From positions 1 through 41,254 of the forward strand of contig NZ_QQNA01000036.1 of NCBI RefSeq assembly GCF_003346515.1: a stretch of 41,254 nt of DNA. Reading direction: 5' to 3'. A program made the position numbers and the translations under genes. Below are positions 25,213-32,800 of the stretch, in pieces. The stretch's first letter is position 1. The number at the start of each line of letters is the position of its first letter. This DNA comes from Streptomyces corynorhini. GTDB taxonomy: Bacteria; Actinomycetota; Actinomycetes; Streptomycetales; Streptomycetaceae. The notes under the pieces are model-generated. The model was not told the DNA's origin. It ran no database searches and worked only from the letters and a program-made list of their open reading frames with translations.

Positions 25213-26667
25213 ATGAAGGCGAAACAGTCGTCCTCCGGTCGCTCCGGACCCGGCGGACCCAGCGGACCCGACGGACCCGGCGGACCCGGCGGACCCGACC
25301 AGGGGAGGGCCCTGCGAGGCGAGGTCTCGGTGCCGGGGACACGGGAGCCTGGCCTCCCACCGGCCGGCTCCTTCGCGGAGCTGGAACTGCCGGTCGAGCT
25401 GATGGGGGTGCTGGCGGGGCTCGGGATACGGGAGCCATTCCCGATCCAGGCGGCCACCCTGCCGAGTGCGCTGGCCGGCCGTGATGTCCTCGGCCGCGCG
25501 CGGACCGGCTCGGGGAAGACCCTCGCCTTCGGGCTTGCGCTCCTCGCGCGTACGGCGGGTCGGCGCGCCGACCCGAAGCGCCCTCTCGCACTGGTTCTGG
25601 TGCCGACAAGGGAACTCGCGCAACAGGTGAGCGAGGCACTGGCTCCCTACGCGGAGGCCCTCGGGCTACGCTCGGTGACTGTCGTCGGCGGGCTGGCGAT
25701 CAGTCGGCAGGTGGCGGCGCTCCGGGCGGGTGCCGAGGTGGTGGTGGCGACGCCGGGACGGCTGGCCGATCTCGTCGCCCGGCGGGACTGTCACCTGGAC
25801 CGGGTGCGGATCGCGGTGCTCGACGAGGCGGACCAGATGTGCGACCTGGGTTTCCTGCCGCAGGTCTCGGAGGCCCTGGACCGGACGCCCCCCGGCGGGC
25901 AGCGGATGCTGTTCTCCGCGACGCTCGACCGCAACGTCGATCAGCTGGTCAGGCAATATCTGAGTGAGCCGGTGTTCGCCGCGGTCGATCGGGCGGAGGG
26001 CTCGGTCGCGACGATGGAGCACCACGTACTGAACGTCCATCCCGCCGACAAGTACGTGACAGCCACCGAGATCGCGGCTCGGGACGGGCGGGTGCTGATG
26101 TTCCTGGACACCAAGCACGGTGTGGACCAGTTCACCCGCCACTTGCGGAGCAGCGGCATAAAGGCGGGTGCGCTGCACAGTGGGAAGTCGCAGCCGCAGC
26201 GCACGCACACGCTGGCCCAGTTCAAGGACGGGGAGATCACGGTGCTGGTGGCCACCAACGTCGCTGCCCGTGGCATCGACGTCGAGCACCTGGACCTTGT
26301 CGTCAACGTGGATCCGCCCTCCGACCCCAAGGACTACCTCCACCGCGGCGGGCGCACCGCGCGTGCCGGGGAGTCCGGCAGCGTGGTCACGCTGGTCACG
26401 CCCGGCCAGCGCCGGGACGTGAACCGGATGATGTCGGATGCCGGGATCCGGCCCACGGTCGCTCAGGTGCGCTCCGGCGAGGAGAGGCTGACCAGCATCA
26501 CGGGCGCGAAGCGCCCGCCGGTGCAGGACGGGTCGAAGACCGGCAACGCGGCGTTCCGGGGGCTGGGCACCCGCGCGGGCCGCCCGCCGAAGGAATCCCG
26601 CAAGGCCGCGGAGGCACGCACGATGGCGGAGGCCCGCAAGGCCGCCCGAGCGCGCAGGGCCCGCTGA
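25213..26667 (+). CDS. DEAD-box RNA helicase
   Basis: The 484-aa ATP-dependent RNA helicase unwinds RNA duplexes (cold adaptation, ribosome or mRNA turnover). A collagen-like Gly/Pro/Asp stretch (about residues 10-30) precedes the core. Visible motifs are Q-motif FPIQAATLPSAL, motif I ARTGSGKT (K102), PTRELAQQ, TPGRL, DEAD at 204-207, FSAT, VLVATNVAARGIDVEH and motif VI HRGGRTARAGE. The last differs from the usual HRIGRTGR at two positions. The tail is Lys/Arg/Ala-rich (KAAEARTMAEARKAARARRAR), suited to RNA binding. The ATG at 25213 follows GAGGA. It lies between the first two tRNA-Gly attachment copies, so it is either cargo of an old element or a chromosomal gene caught between insertions. 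Confidence 0.92.
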   Translation: MKAKQSSSGRSGPGGPSGPDGPGGPGGPDQGRALRGEVSVPGTREPGLPPAGSFAELELPVELMGVLAGLGIREPFPIQAATLPSALAGRDVLGRARTGSGKTLAFGLALLARTAGRRADPKRPLALVLVPTRELAQQVSEALAPYAEALGLRSVTVVGGLAISRQVAALRAGAEVVVATPGRLADLVARRDCHLDRVRIAVLDEADQMCDLGFLPQVSEALDRTPPGGQRMLFSATLDRNVDQLVRQYLSEPVFAAVDRAEGSVATMEHHVLNVHPADKYVTATEIAARDGRVLMFLDTKHGVDQFTRHLRSSGIKAGALHSGKSQPQRTHTLAQFKDGEITVLVATNVAARGIDVEHLDLVVNVDPPSDPKDYLHRGGRTARAGESGSVVTLVTPGQRRDVNRMMSDAGIRPTVAQVRSGEERLTSITGAKRPPVQDGSKTGNAAFRGLGTRAGRPPKESRKAAEARTMAEARKAARARRAR

Positions 26668-26747
26668 CGGGCGGTACGGCCGTCGCGGTCGGGAGACACA
26701 AGGAGGCACGTACTGCCTCGCACCGGGTGGAGCGTCAAGGAGTGCCG

Positions 26748-27086
26748 ATGACGAACAGAGTCCAACGGCCGCATGAGGAAGCCGAGTTCGAGTTCATCCT
26801 GGCGAGGGCGGATGTGCCGGTGCTCGCGTACTTCTACGGGGTGTGGCCCAAGGCCGCGGCAGCATGCAAGGAAATGGACGCCCTGGTGCGGGAGGCGGCC
26901 GACGTCTACCAGGGCCGACTGATCGCCGTACGGGCCGACATCGCACGGTGCCCCGGCCCCGTACGGCGGTACGGCGTCACGGGCGCACCTTCCTTCGTGC
27001 TGATCGATCGGGGCGAGGCGAGGGCGGCCGGGGGCGGCCCGATGTCCATGACAGCGCTCCAGGAATTCCTGGACGCCCACCTGTGA
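26748..27086 (+). CDS. Thioredoxin-fold protein lacking the CxxC active site
   Basis: The 112-aa protein has thioredoxin-like order: VPVLAYFYGVW (central strand and Trp33), an alpha helix KEMDALVREAADVYQGR, IAVRADIARCPGPVRRYGVT, then GAPSFVLID with the cis-Pro position. The redox motif WCGPCK is replaced by WPKAAAACK, leaving one cysteine (C40) near the resolving position. Dithiol oxidoreductase activity is therefore unlikely; a single-Cys or structural role is possible. The ATG at 26748 follows AAGGAG, better than the GTG at 26727. It lies 80 bp after the helicase gene and may be cotranscribed. Confidence 0.75.
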   Translation: MTNRVQRPHEEAEFEFILARADVPVLAYFYGVWPKAAAACKEMDALVREAADVYQGRLIAVRADIARCPGPVRRYGVTGAPSFVLIDRGEARAAGGGPMSMTALQEFLDAHL

Positions 27087-27616
27087 GCAGGCCGCACACC
27101 GGCCGGCGAGGCGGTGCCCGCAGCGACCGCCCGGGGCACCATCGTCACCCAGCTGGACGGCACGTAGAAGGACGACATTGTCCGAGCCCACCGGTCCTCG
27201 GCGAAGGCGGGCCATGATCTACCAGCACGCGACGCCCGCGTGCGCGTGGACGGGCCTGACGTGGCCGACGGCGGCCCACGTCGTGCGGATACGGTGCGCC
27301 GGACCTGACGCTGGATGGACCGATCGTCGTGGGGCCGAAACGACGTGACGTCAGCTCCCGAACCGCCGAACCGCCACATGGGATGCTCGGTGCTGTCCGC
27401 TCGGCGGTGGGCTGGTACGGCGATCAACAGCCGCGACGTTCAGTGATTTCGGAGCGGGCCGAAGGTATGGCGCACGTCCCGCCGAAGCGGATCTCCGGAT
27501 TCAAGGACGCGCTCCAACGGAAACTCGGCAGGTCTCCCAGACTCGCGTCATTGCACCGATTGGCCGCCAGATGTGGTGCACAAGTGGCGCGCGGTCTTCG
27601 AATTGACTGAGAAAAC
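27087..27616. other. Gap with integrase fossil, no intact gene
   Basis: This 530-bp stretch separates the thioredoxin-like gene from attachment copy 2. It contains the integrase remnant listed at 27150-27243. A 93-codon rightward frame (27329-27610) has no recognisable features. Confidence 0.5.
27150..27243 (+). pseudogene. Fossil C-terminus of a tyrosine integrase (left element)
   Basis: One frame reads GT-stop-KDDIVRAHRSSAKA, and after a 2-base slip AMIYQHAT. This matches the last conserved block of actinobacterial tyrosine recombinases, and residue for residue the other remnant in this window (GATLKDAMVRAGQSSEKA followed by ALIYQHSD at about 40983-41067). It carries the catalytic Tyr context IYQH. 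A nonsense codon lies at 27165-27167 and the frame shifts near 27209. Nothing N-terminal survives. It lies about 410 bp left of attachment copy 2, the usual place for an integrase next to its tRNA site. Confidence 0.6.
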
Positions 27617-27646
27617 AAACAACCCCCGGGGTGTTGACCGGGGGGC
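27617..27646 (-). terminator. Terminator hairpin after tRNA-Gly 3' end (copy 2)
   Basis: Arms CCCCCGG (27623-27629) and CCGGGGG (27638-27644) enclose an 8-base loop. On the minus strand they are followed by TTGTTTGTTTTC, a U-rich tract. This fits a terminator for a minus-strand tRNA gene. Confidence 0.75.
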
Positions 27647-27652
27647 CGGTCA

Positions 27653-27696
27653 TGGAGCGGGTGACGAGAATCGAACTCGCGCTCTGAGCTTGGGAA
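27653..27696 (-). repeat. tRNA-Gly(CCC) 3'-end fragment, attachment-site copy 2
   Basis: On the minus strand this reads TTCCCAAGCTCAGAGC, then GCGAGTTCGATTCTCGT, then CACCCGCTCCA. It is an intact anticodon-loop-to-CCA 3' half of tRNA-Gly(CCC). The anticodon CCC is at the right border and the 5' half is absent. The following terminator is retained. It separates the helicase interval from the CRISPR-Cas interval and is the best preserved internal copy. Confidence 0.85.
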
Positions 27697-28042
27697 TCAA
27701 CGGCGCTCCGGAGCGCGACAGTGCCCTGACCAGGGATTACGTGTGTCCGCGAGGTGTACGGGAGCCGGTTGGATTGACCGCTTCTGACCCTCGTGTACCG
27801 CCCTGGAGGGCTGGGATGGGGCTGGGTCGCGGAGAGTAACTGCGAGGGCCGGTTCGAGTGCCCCTCAGTCGGTAGGGCGTGCGGCTTCGAGTGTGGGGCC
27901 ACGGGGCGGTGTGCCCTCGCGAAGGAGCGGAGCGCTTCTGCTCGCTCGCGGTTCAGTCTCAACTCGAAGCAAGGGAGCGCGACCACCCTTGCCGGGCCGT
28001 CTGTGGGTGGATCCCGTGGCGGGCCTTACCTGGGACGCCGAG
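27697..28042. other. Region between attachment copy 2 and array 1 leader, nothing recognised
   Basis: This 346-bp stretch has several short frames in both directions but no credible start, domain or RNA gene. Confidence 0.45.
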
Positions 28043-28173
28043 GTGTGAAGGCGTAGCCTGTGGTGTGGGGATGTCTCTGGCAAACAACATGCCCGTTTTT
28101 ATTGCGTATGCCCTTTTCTCTGATCCTTGCTGAAACAAGCGTTGCCCCTTGATAAAAGTGCAGCTCACGGAGT
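28043..28173 (+). promoter_or_regulatory. CRISPR leader of array 1
   Basis: This 131-bp sequence is homologous to the 129 bp in front of array 2 (39521-39649). Shared words include CGTAGCCTGTGG, GTATGCCC, ATCCTTGCTGAAA, GTTGCCCCTTGAT and, next to the first repeat, AAAGTGCAGCTCACGGAGT. It is A/T-richer than its surroundings. It should contain the array promoter and the Cas1-Cas2 integration signal, placing the newest spacers at the left end. Confidence 0.8.
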
Positions 28174-28935
28174 CCGCTCCCCGCGCGTGCGGGGATGAGC
28201 CCAGCGTGCCAAAGATGAGTAATTGGGCTGAATTCCGCTCCCCGTGCGTGCGGGGATGAGCCCGTCATGTGGAGCATCTCCGCAGGTGAGGGGTGCCGCT
28301 CCCCGCGCGTGCGGGGATGAGCCCGTGCGCGGGAGGCCCCGGCGGGTCTCCTGATCCCGCTCCCCGCGCGTGCGGGGATGAGCCCGGCGAGTCCGTCGGC
28401 GACCCGATCTACATCGCCCGCTCCCCGCGCGTGCGGGGATGAGCCCAGCCGATCGAGACGCACACGTACGACAAGTCCCCGCTCCCCGCGCGTGCGGGGA
28501 TGAGCCCGACATCCCCGAGAGAAGAGAACATCTCGATGACCGCTCCCCGCGCGTGCGGGGATGAGCCCAACCAGGGACCCGGGCGTGGCGCGGACTGGGA
28601 CCGCTCCCCGCGCGTGCGGGGATGAGCCCAACCAGGGACCCGGGCGTGGCGCGGACTGGGACCGCTCCCCGCGCGTGCGGGGATGAGCCCATCCCGAGCT
28701 GGACCGCGAAGTACTACGGGAACCGCTCCCCGCGCGTGCGGGGATGAGCCCGCCAACGAAGCCCTCAATCAGCAAGCCGACGACCGCTCCCCGCGCGTGC
28801 GGGGATGAGCCCGTCAAGCGCAACCAAGTCTTGAGGCAGACCAACCGCTCCCCGCGCGTGCGGGGATGAGCCCAGCTACTCGCCCGGCGCCACCCCGGTC
28901 GACGACCGCTCCCTCGCGCCTGCGGGGATGGACCC
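28174..28935 (+). CRISPR. CRISPR array 1, type I-E, 13 repeats and 12 spacers
   Basis: The 29-bp repeats start at 28174 and recur every 61 bp exactly, with 32-bp spacers. The repeat begins CCGCTCCCCGC, has loop GCGT, and ends GCGGGGATGAGCCC; CCCCGC/GCGGGG forms the hairpin cut by Cas6e. Repeat 2 has one substitution (GTGCGTGC). The last repeat (28906-28935) is degenerate, with an inserted T and several changes, marking the trailer end at the right. Spacers 7 (28569-28600) and 8 (28630-28661) are identical. Repeat length and stem match type I-E. The leader is at the left, the same orientation as the cas operon. Confidence 0.98.
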
Positions 28936-29006
28936 GCGTCTCGGGTCGAGACGGTCCCGTACGGAGCGGGCAGCCGCACCCCCAGAGGTTGGCGCGATGA
29001 TGGTCT

Positions 29007-29165
29007 CTACTGGTGGGGGTGGCGGCCCAGCAGGATACTCAGCAGAGTGGTCAATTCGCGCAGCACATCGGGGATTGCTGCCGAGTCGACGCGTTGAATC
29101 GTCACGACGGCGATGGTCGTGCAGCCGATGACGATGCAGAAGAGAACGGCCATGAAGGCGTTCAT
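29007..29165 (-). CDS. Possible small membrane protein, 52 aa
   Basis: The frame encodes MNAFMAVLFCIVIGCTTIAV, then VTIQRVDSAAIPDVLRELTT and LLSILLGRHPHQ. It is one strong N-terminal membrane helix followed by an amphipathic helix. Codon use (GCC, GTC, CTG, ATC) looks coding. The ATG at 29165 has a GGAGGG 18 bases away, which is too far, so an upstream start at ATG 29216 or TTG 29180 is possible. Small hydrophobic proteins of this kind can be holins, toxins or regulators, but I do not recognise a family. It lies beside array 1 and is transcribed in the same direction as the orphan repeat at 29411-29439. Confidence 0.4.
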   Translation of the reverse strand: MNAFMAVLFCIVIGCTTIAVVTIQRVDSAAIPDVLRELTTLLSILLGRHPHQ

Positions 29166-29410
29166 GGAATTAGCGTACAAGATCCCTCCACGATAAATTC
29201 GCATACGGACTGGTGTGCGGCAGGTGCAATCAAGAGGCGGGGATGGCTGAACCTGAAGTAATCGAGAGGCCCTCGTCCCCTGAGTGGAGGGAGTATGGCG
29301 CCTGTTGACGGGTTGAGTTCGGGATGTCATTGCTCGACGGTATCCGGTCGTGGCGGCACGCGGGGAGGTGACACGCGCGTGGTCGCATCACGCCTTCCAT
29401 GTTGCTTTAC

Positions 29411-29439
29411 GCCTGCATCCCCGCAGAGGCGGGGAGCGG
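29411..29439 (-). repeat. Orphan degenerate CRISPR-like repeat, inverted
   Basis: On the minus strand the 29 bases read CCGCTCCCCGC, CTCT, GCGGGGATG, CAGGC. They match the array repeat at 22 of 29 positions, and both stem arms are intact with a different 4-base loop. It is opposite in direction to both arrays and stands alone. An 11-bp direct repeat, CGCCTTCCATG, lies on either side (29391-29401 and 29457-29467). It may be a relic of an old array or part of a crRNA-like regulatory RNA. Confidence 0.7.
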
Positions 29440-29670
29440 CTGGCGTTGACGTATGGCGCCTTCCATGGGGTCATCCGGCTGTGCTCCGGAATGGCGAACC
29501 CAGTTTTTCGTACCGGCTTACTATCCGCACCTGCCAGCTTTCGATGGTGCGCATGTTTTGGCCGGGCGAGGTGTCCCGTGAAGACGGGAAGCAGGTGTCT
29601 ATCTGAACTATACGGCAGCTCCTCCCGGAGCTTTGACGCCGTGTGCTGTGTGAAGTGGGCGATCGTTCAA

Positions 29671-29721
29671 CCTTGGTGAACCTTCCTTGGTGACCTTGCC
29701 TTGGTGACCTTGCCTTGGTGA
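29671..29721. repeat. Four direct repeats CCTTGGTGA, 14-bp period, upstream of cas3
   Basis: The copies begin at 29671, 29685, 29699 and 29713, most separated by CCTTG. The array lies 130-180 bp before the cas3-cse1 start, where a transcription regulator could bind. It resembles iteron or activator sites, but no binding protein is known. Confidence 0.8.
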
Positions 29722-29850
29722 GTGCGTTGCTCCGTTGATAAGAGACGGATCACCCTGCTGGAATGGTGGATTCTGATCGCAAGAGACAGATATTGATCAA
29801 CTGTGTCCTGTGGTCCGTGAAGGCATCCAAGCTCCTGTTGAATAACCGCT

Positions 29851-32800
29851 GTGCGTGACGAAAGGAACCAGTCGGCAAACCTGGGCGACCGCTTGGCCGG
29901 CGCCGCCCGTACCGTGTGGGCCAAGCACGACCGGGCCACCGCGAAGTGGCTACCACTGTGGCGCCATATGGCGGACAGTGCTGCTGTCGCCGGGTTGCTG
30001 TGGGATCACTGGCTGCCGCGCAACGTGAAAGAACTCGTCGCGGAGCCGCTTCCCGAAGGGGATGCCGATGGCCGGCGGTTGTGCGTGTGGCTGGCGGGGA
30101 CTCATGACATTGGGAAGGCCACGCCCGCGTTCGCGTGCCAAGTGGACGATCTGGCTGATGTGATGAGCGCAGCCGGCCTCGGTATGCCCACGCGCAAGCA
30201 GTTCGGCGACGACCGCGGGATGGCGCCGCACGGGCTGGCTGGGCAGGTGTTGCTGCAGGAGTGGCTGGAGGAACGGCGCGGTTGGACCCGCAGGGCTTCC
30301 ACCCAGTTCGCTGTGATGGCTGGCGGCCACCACGGCGTACCACCGGACCACATGCAGATCCACAACCTTGAGGCGCATCCCGAACTGCTGCGGACACCGG
30401 GTCCCGCGGAGGCCGCCTGGCAGCGTGTGCAGAACGAACTACTGGATGCGTGCGCCGACGTTTTCGGGGTGGACGACCGGCTCGCTCACTGGCGAGGGGT
30501 GAAGCTGCCCCAGCCGGTCCAAGTGCTGCTGACAGCGACCGTCATCGTGTGCGACTGGATCGCCAGCAACCCGGATCTCTTCCCGTACTTTCCCGAAGAG
30601 CATCCCCGGAGCGACACCGAGCGGGTGGCCGCGGCGTGGCGGGGACTGAGGTTGCCCGCGCCGTGGTCACCGGCCGAACCGCTCGGCCAGGCAGCGGAGT
30701 TGTTCGCCGCGCGCTTCGAGCTGCCACCTGGTGCCGTGGTGCGGCCGGTGCAGGAGCAGGCCCTCGCGATGGCCCGGGGCATGGAACAACCCGGGATGTT
30801 GATCATCGAGGCGCCCATGGGGGAGGGGAAGACCGAGGCGGCCCTCGCGGTGGCGGAGGTGTTCGCGGCTCGCTCGGGCGCCGGCGGGTGCTACGTGGCC
30901 CTGCCGACGATGGCGACCAGCAACGCCATGTTCCCGCGGCTCCTGGACTGGCTCGACCGGCTTTCGGCACTCACGTCGTCCACTGCACGGGAGCCCTCGC
31001 CCGAGCGGCATTCGGGGCGGCATTCGATCCTGCTGGCGCATGCGAAGGCAGCGCTCCAGGAGGACTACGCCGCCCTGACGCGCGACAGCCATCGCACCAT
31101 TGCCGCTGTGGACGCGTACGGCGACGACGAACGTCCCGCCGACGCCGAGAAGTCCGCTTCCGCCGACCTCGTCGCGCACCAGTGGCTCCGGGGACGGAAG
31201 AAGGGCCTGCTCGCCTCGTTCGCGGTCGGGACGATCGACCAGTTGCTGATGACCGGCCTCAAGAGCAGACATGTGGCGCTGCGGCACCTGGCGATGGCCG
31301 GAAAGGTCGTCGTCATCGACGAGGTGCATGCCTACGACGCATACATGAACACCTATCTCGACCGGGTGCTGTCCTGGCTCGGGGCGTATCGCGTTCCCGT
31401 CGTGGTGCTGTCGGCGACACTTCCGGCCGGGCGGCGGCAGGAGTTGGCCGAGGCGTACACGGGGAGTAGCGCCGATACACTCGCCGACGCCACGGACTAC
31501 CCGCTTCTGACTGCCGTCGCACCCGCCGCGGAGGCGGTGAAGGCAGCTCCCACCGCCTCCGGGCGCCGGACCGACGTGGTGTTGGAGCGCCTGGCAGACG
31601 ACGAGACCGTACTGGCGGATCGTCTGGCAGCGGAACTCGCGGACGGCGGGTGCGCCTTGGTCGTCCGCAACACGGTCGACCGGGTGACGGATACTGCCGC
31701 CGTTCTCAGAGCGAGGTTCGGCGCCGAACAGGTCACCGTCGCGCACGCGCGCTTCATCGATGTCGACCGAGCACGCAAGGACGCCTCGCTGCTGACCCGG
31801 TTCGGACCACCAGACCGTGACAGCAGGTCACCGCACCGGCCGCGGGAGGCGCACGTAGTCGTGGCCAGCCAGGTTGCCGAGCAGTCGCTGGACCTGGACT
31901 TCGACCTGCTGGTGACCGACCTGTGCCCCGTCGACCTGTTGCTCCAGCGGATGGGGCGGCTGCACCGTCACTCGCGCGGGGAGCGGCAGGCGCAACGTCC
32001 TCCGCGTTTGCGGAAGCCGCGCTGCCTGGTTACGGGCGTCGACTGGCGAACGGAGCCCGCGCCCACGCCCGTCAGGGGCTCGCGCACGGTCTACGGTGCG
32101 TATCCGCTGCTGCGGTCCCTCGCCGTACTATCCCCGCACCTCGGTGCCCCGGGGAAACCGGGCCGGCCGGTGCGACTGCCGGAGGACATCAGCCCTCTCG
32201 TCCAGCGGGCATACGGCGATGACGAACCCTGTCCGCCCTACTGGGAGCAGACCGTCGGTCCCGCACGGGCCCTCCACCACGAAGCCCGCGCCACGCAGCA
32301 GCGTCATGCCGAGGTCTTCCGGCTGGACGAGGTGCGCAAGGCGGGGAGGCCGCTCATCGGCTGGATCGGCGCAGGGGTCGGTGATGCGGATGACAGCAGG
32401 GCCGGACGCGCGCAGGTCCGGGACAGCCGGGAGAGCCTGGAGGTCGTGGTTGTGATGCGCCGGGTCGACGGCACCCTGTGCACCCTGCCCTGGCTGGACA
32501 AGGGCATGGGAGGTCTCGAACTGCCCACCGAAGCCGTGCCGTTCGCGCGTGCCGCACGGGCAGCCGCTGCGAGCGGTCTGCGGCTGCCCTACCACTTCTC
32601 CTATCCCGACAAGCTGCGCCAGGCCCTCACGGAGCTGGAAGAGCTGTACATCCCCGCGTGGCAGGAGAAGGAGAGCCACTGGCTCGCCGGGGAGCTGATC
32701 CTTGCGCTCGACGAGGACCGCACGACCCGGCTGGCGGGTTGGCGTCTGGCCTACGACCCGGATGAGGGCTTGCTGGTGACGGGCGAGGAGCCGAGCAAGG

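Larger units (their letters stand above)
28936..29850. other. Array 1 to cas3 interval: small membrane ORF, orphan repeat, direct repeats
   Basis: This 915-bp region contains no long credible gene. It holds a possible 52-aa hydrophobic protein (29007-29165, minus), an inverted orphan CRISPR-like repeat (29411-29439), an 11-bp direct repeat flanking it, and four 14-bp direct repeats (29671-29721). The cas operon promoter should lie here, but I could not identify it with confidence. Confidence 0.6.

Noticed and set aside
27329..27610. 93-aa plus-strand frame left of attachment copy 2
   Set aside because: No recognisable domain, no good start signal; lies in a decayed region.
28026..28979. Long minus-strand frames across array 1 with repeated SSPHARGA, GLIPARAG and AHPRTRGER peptides
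   Set aside because: These are translations of CRISPR repeats (61-bp period gives rotating frames), a known annotation artefact.
29350..29370. A second half-repeat (minus strand CTCCCCGCG) that could pair with the orphan repeat as a mini-array
   Set aside because: Only the 5' half matches, the spacing is 69 rather than 61 bp, and the word is easy to find by chance at this base composition.
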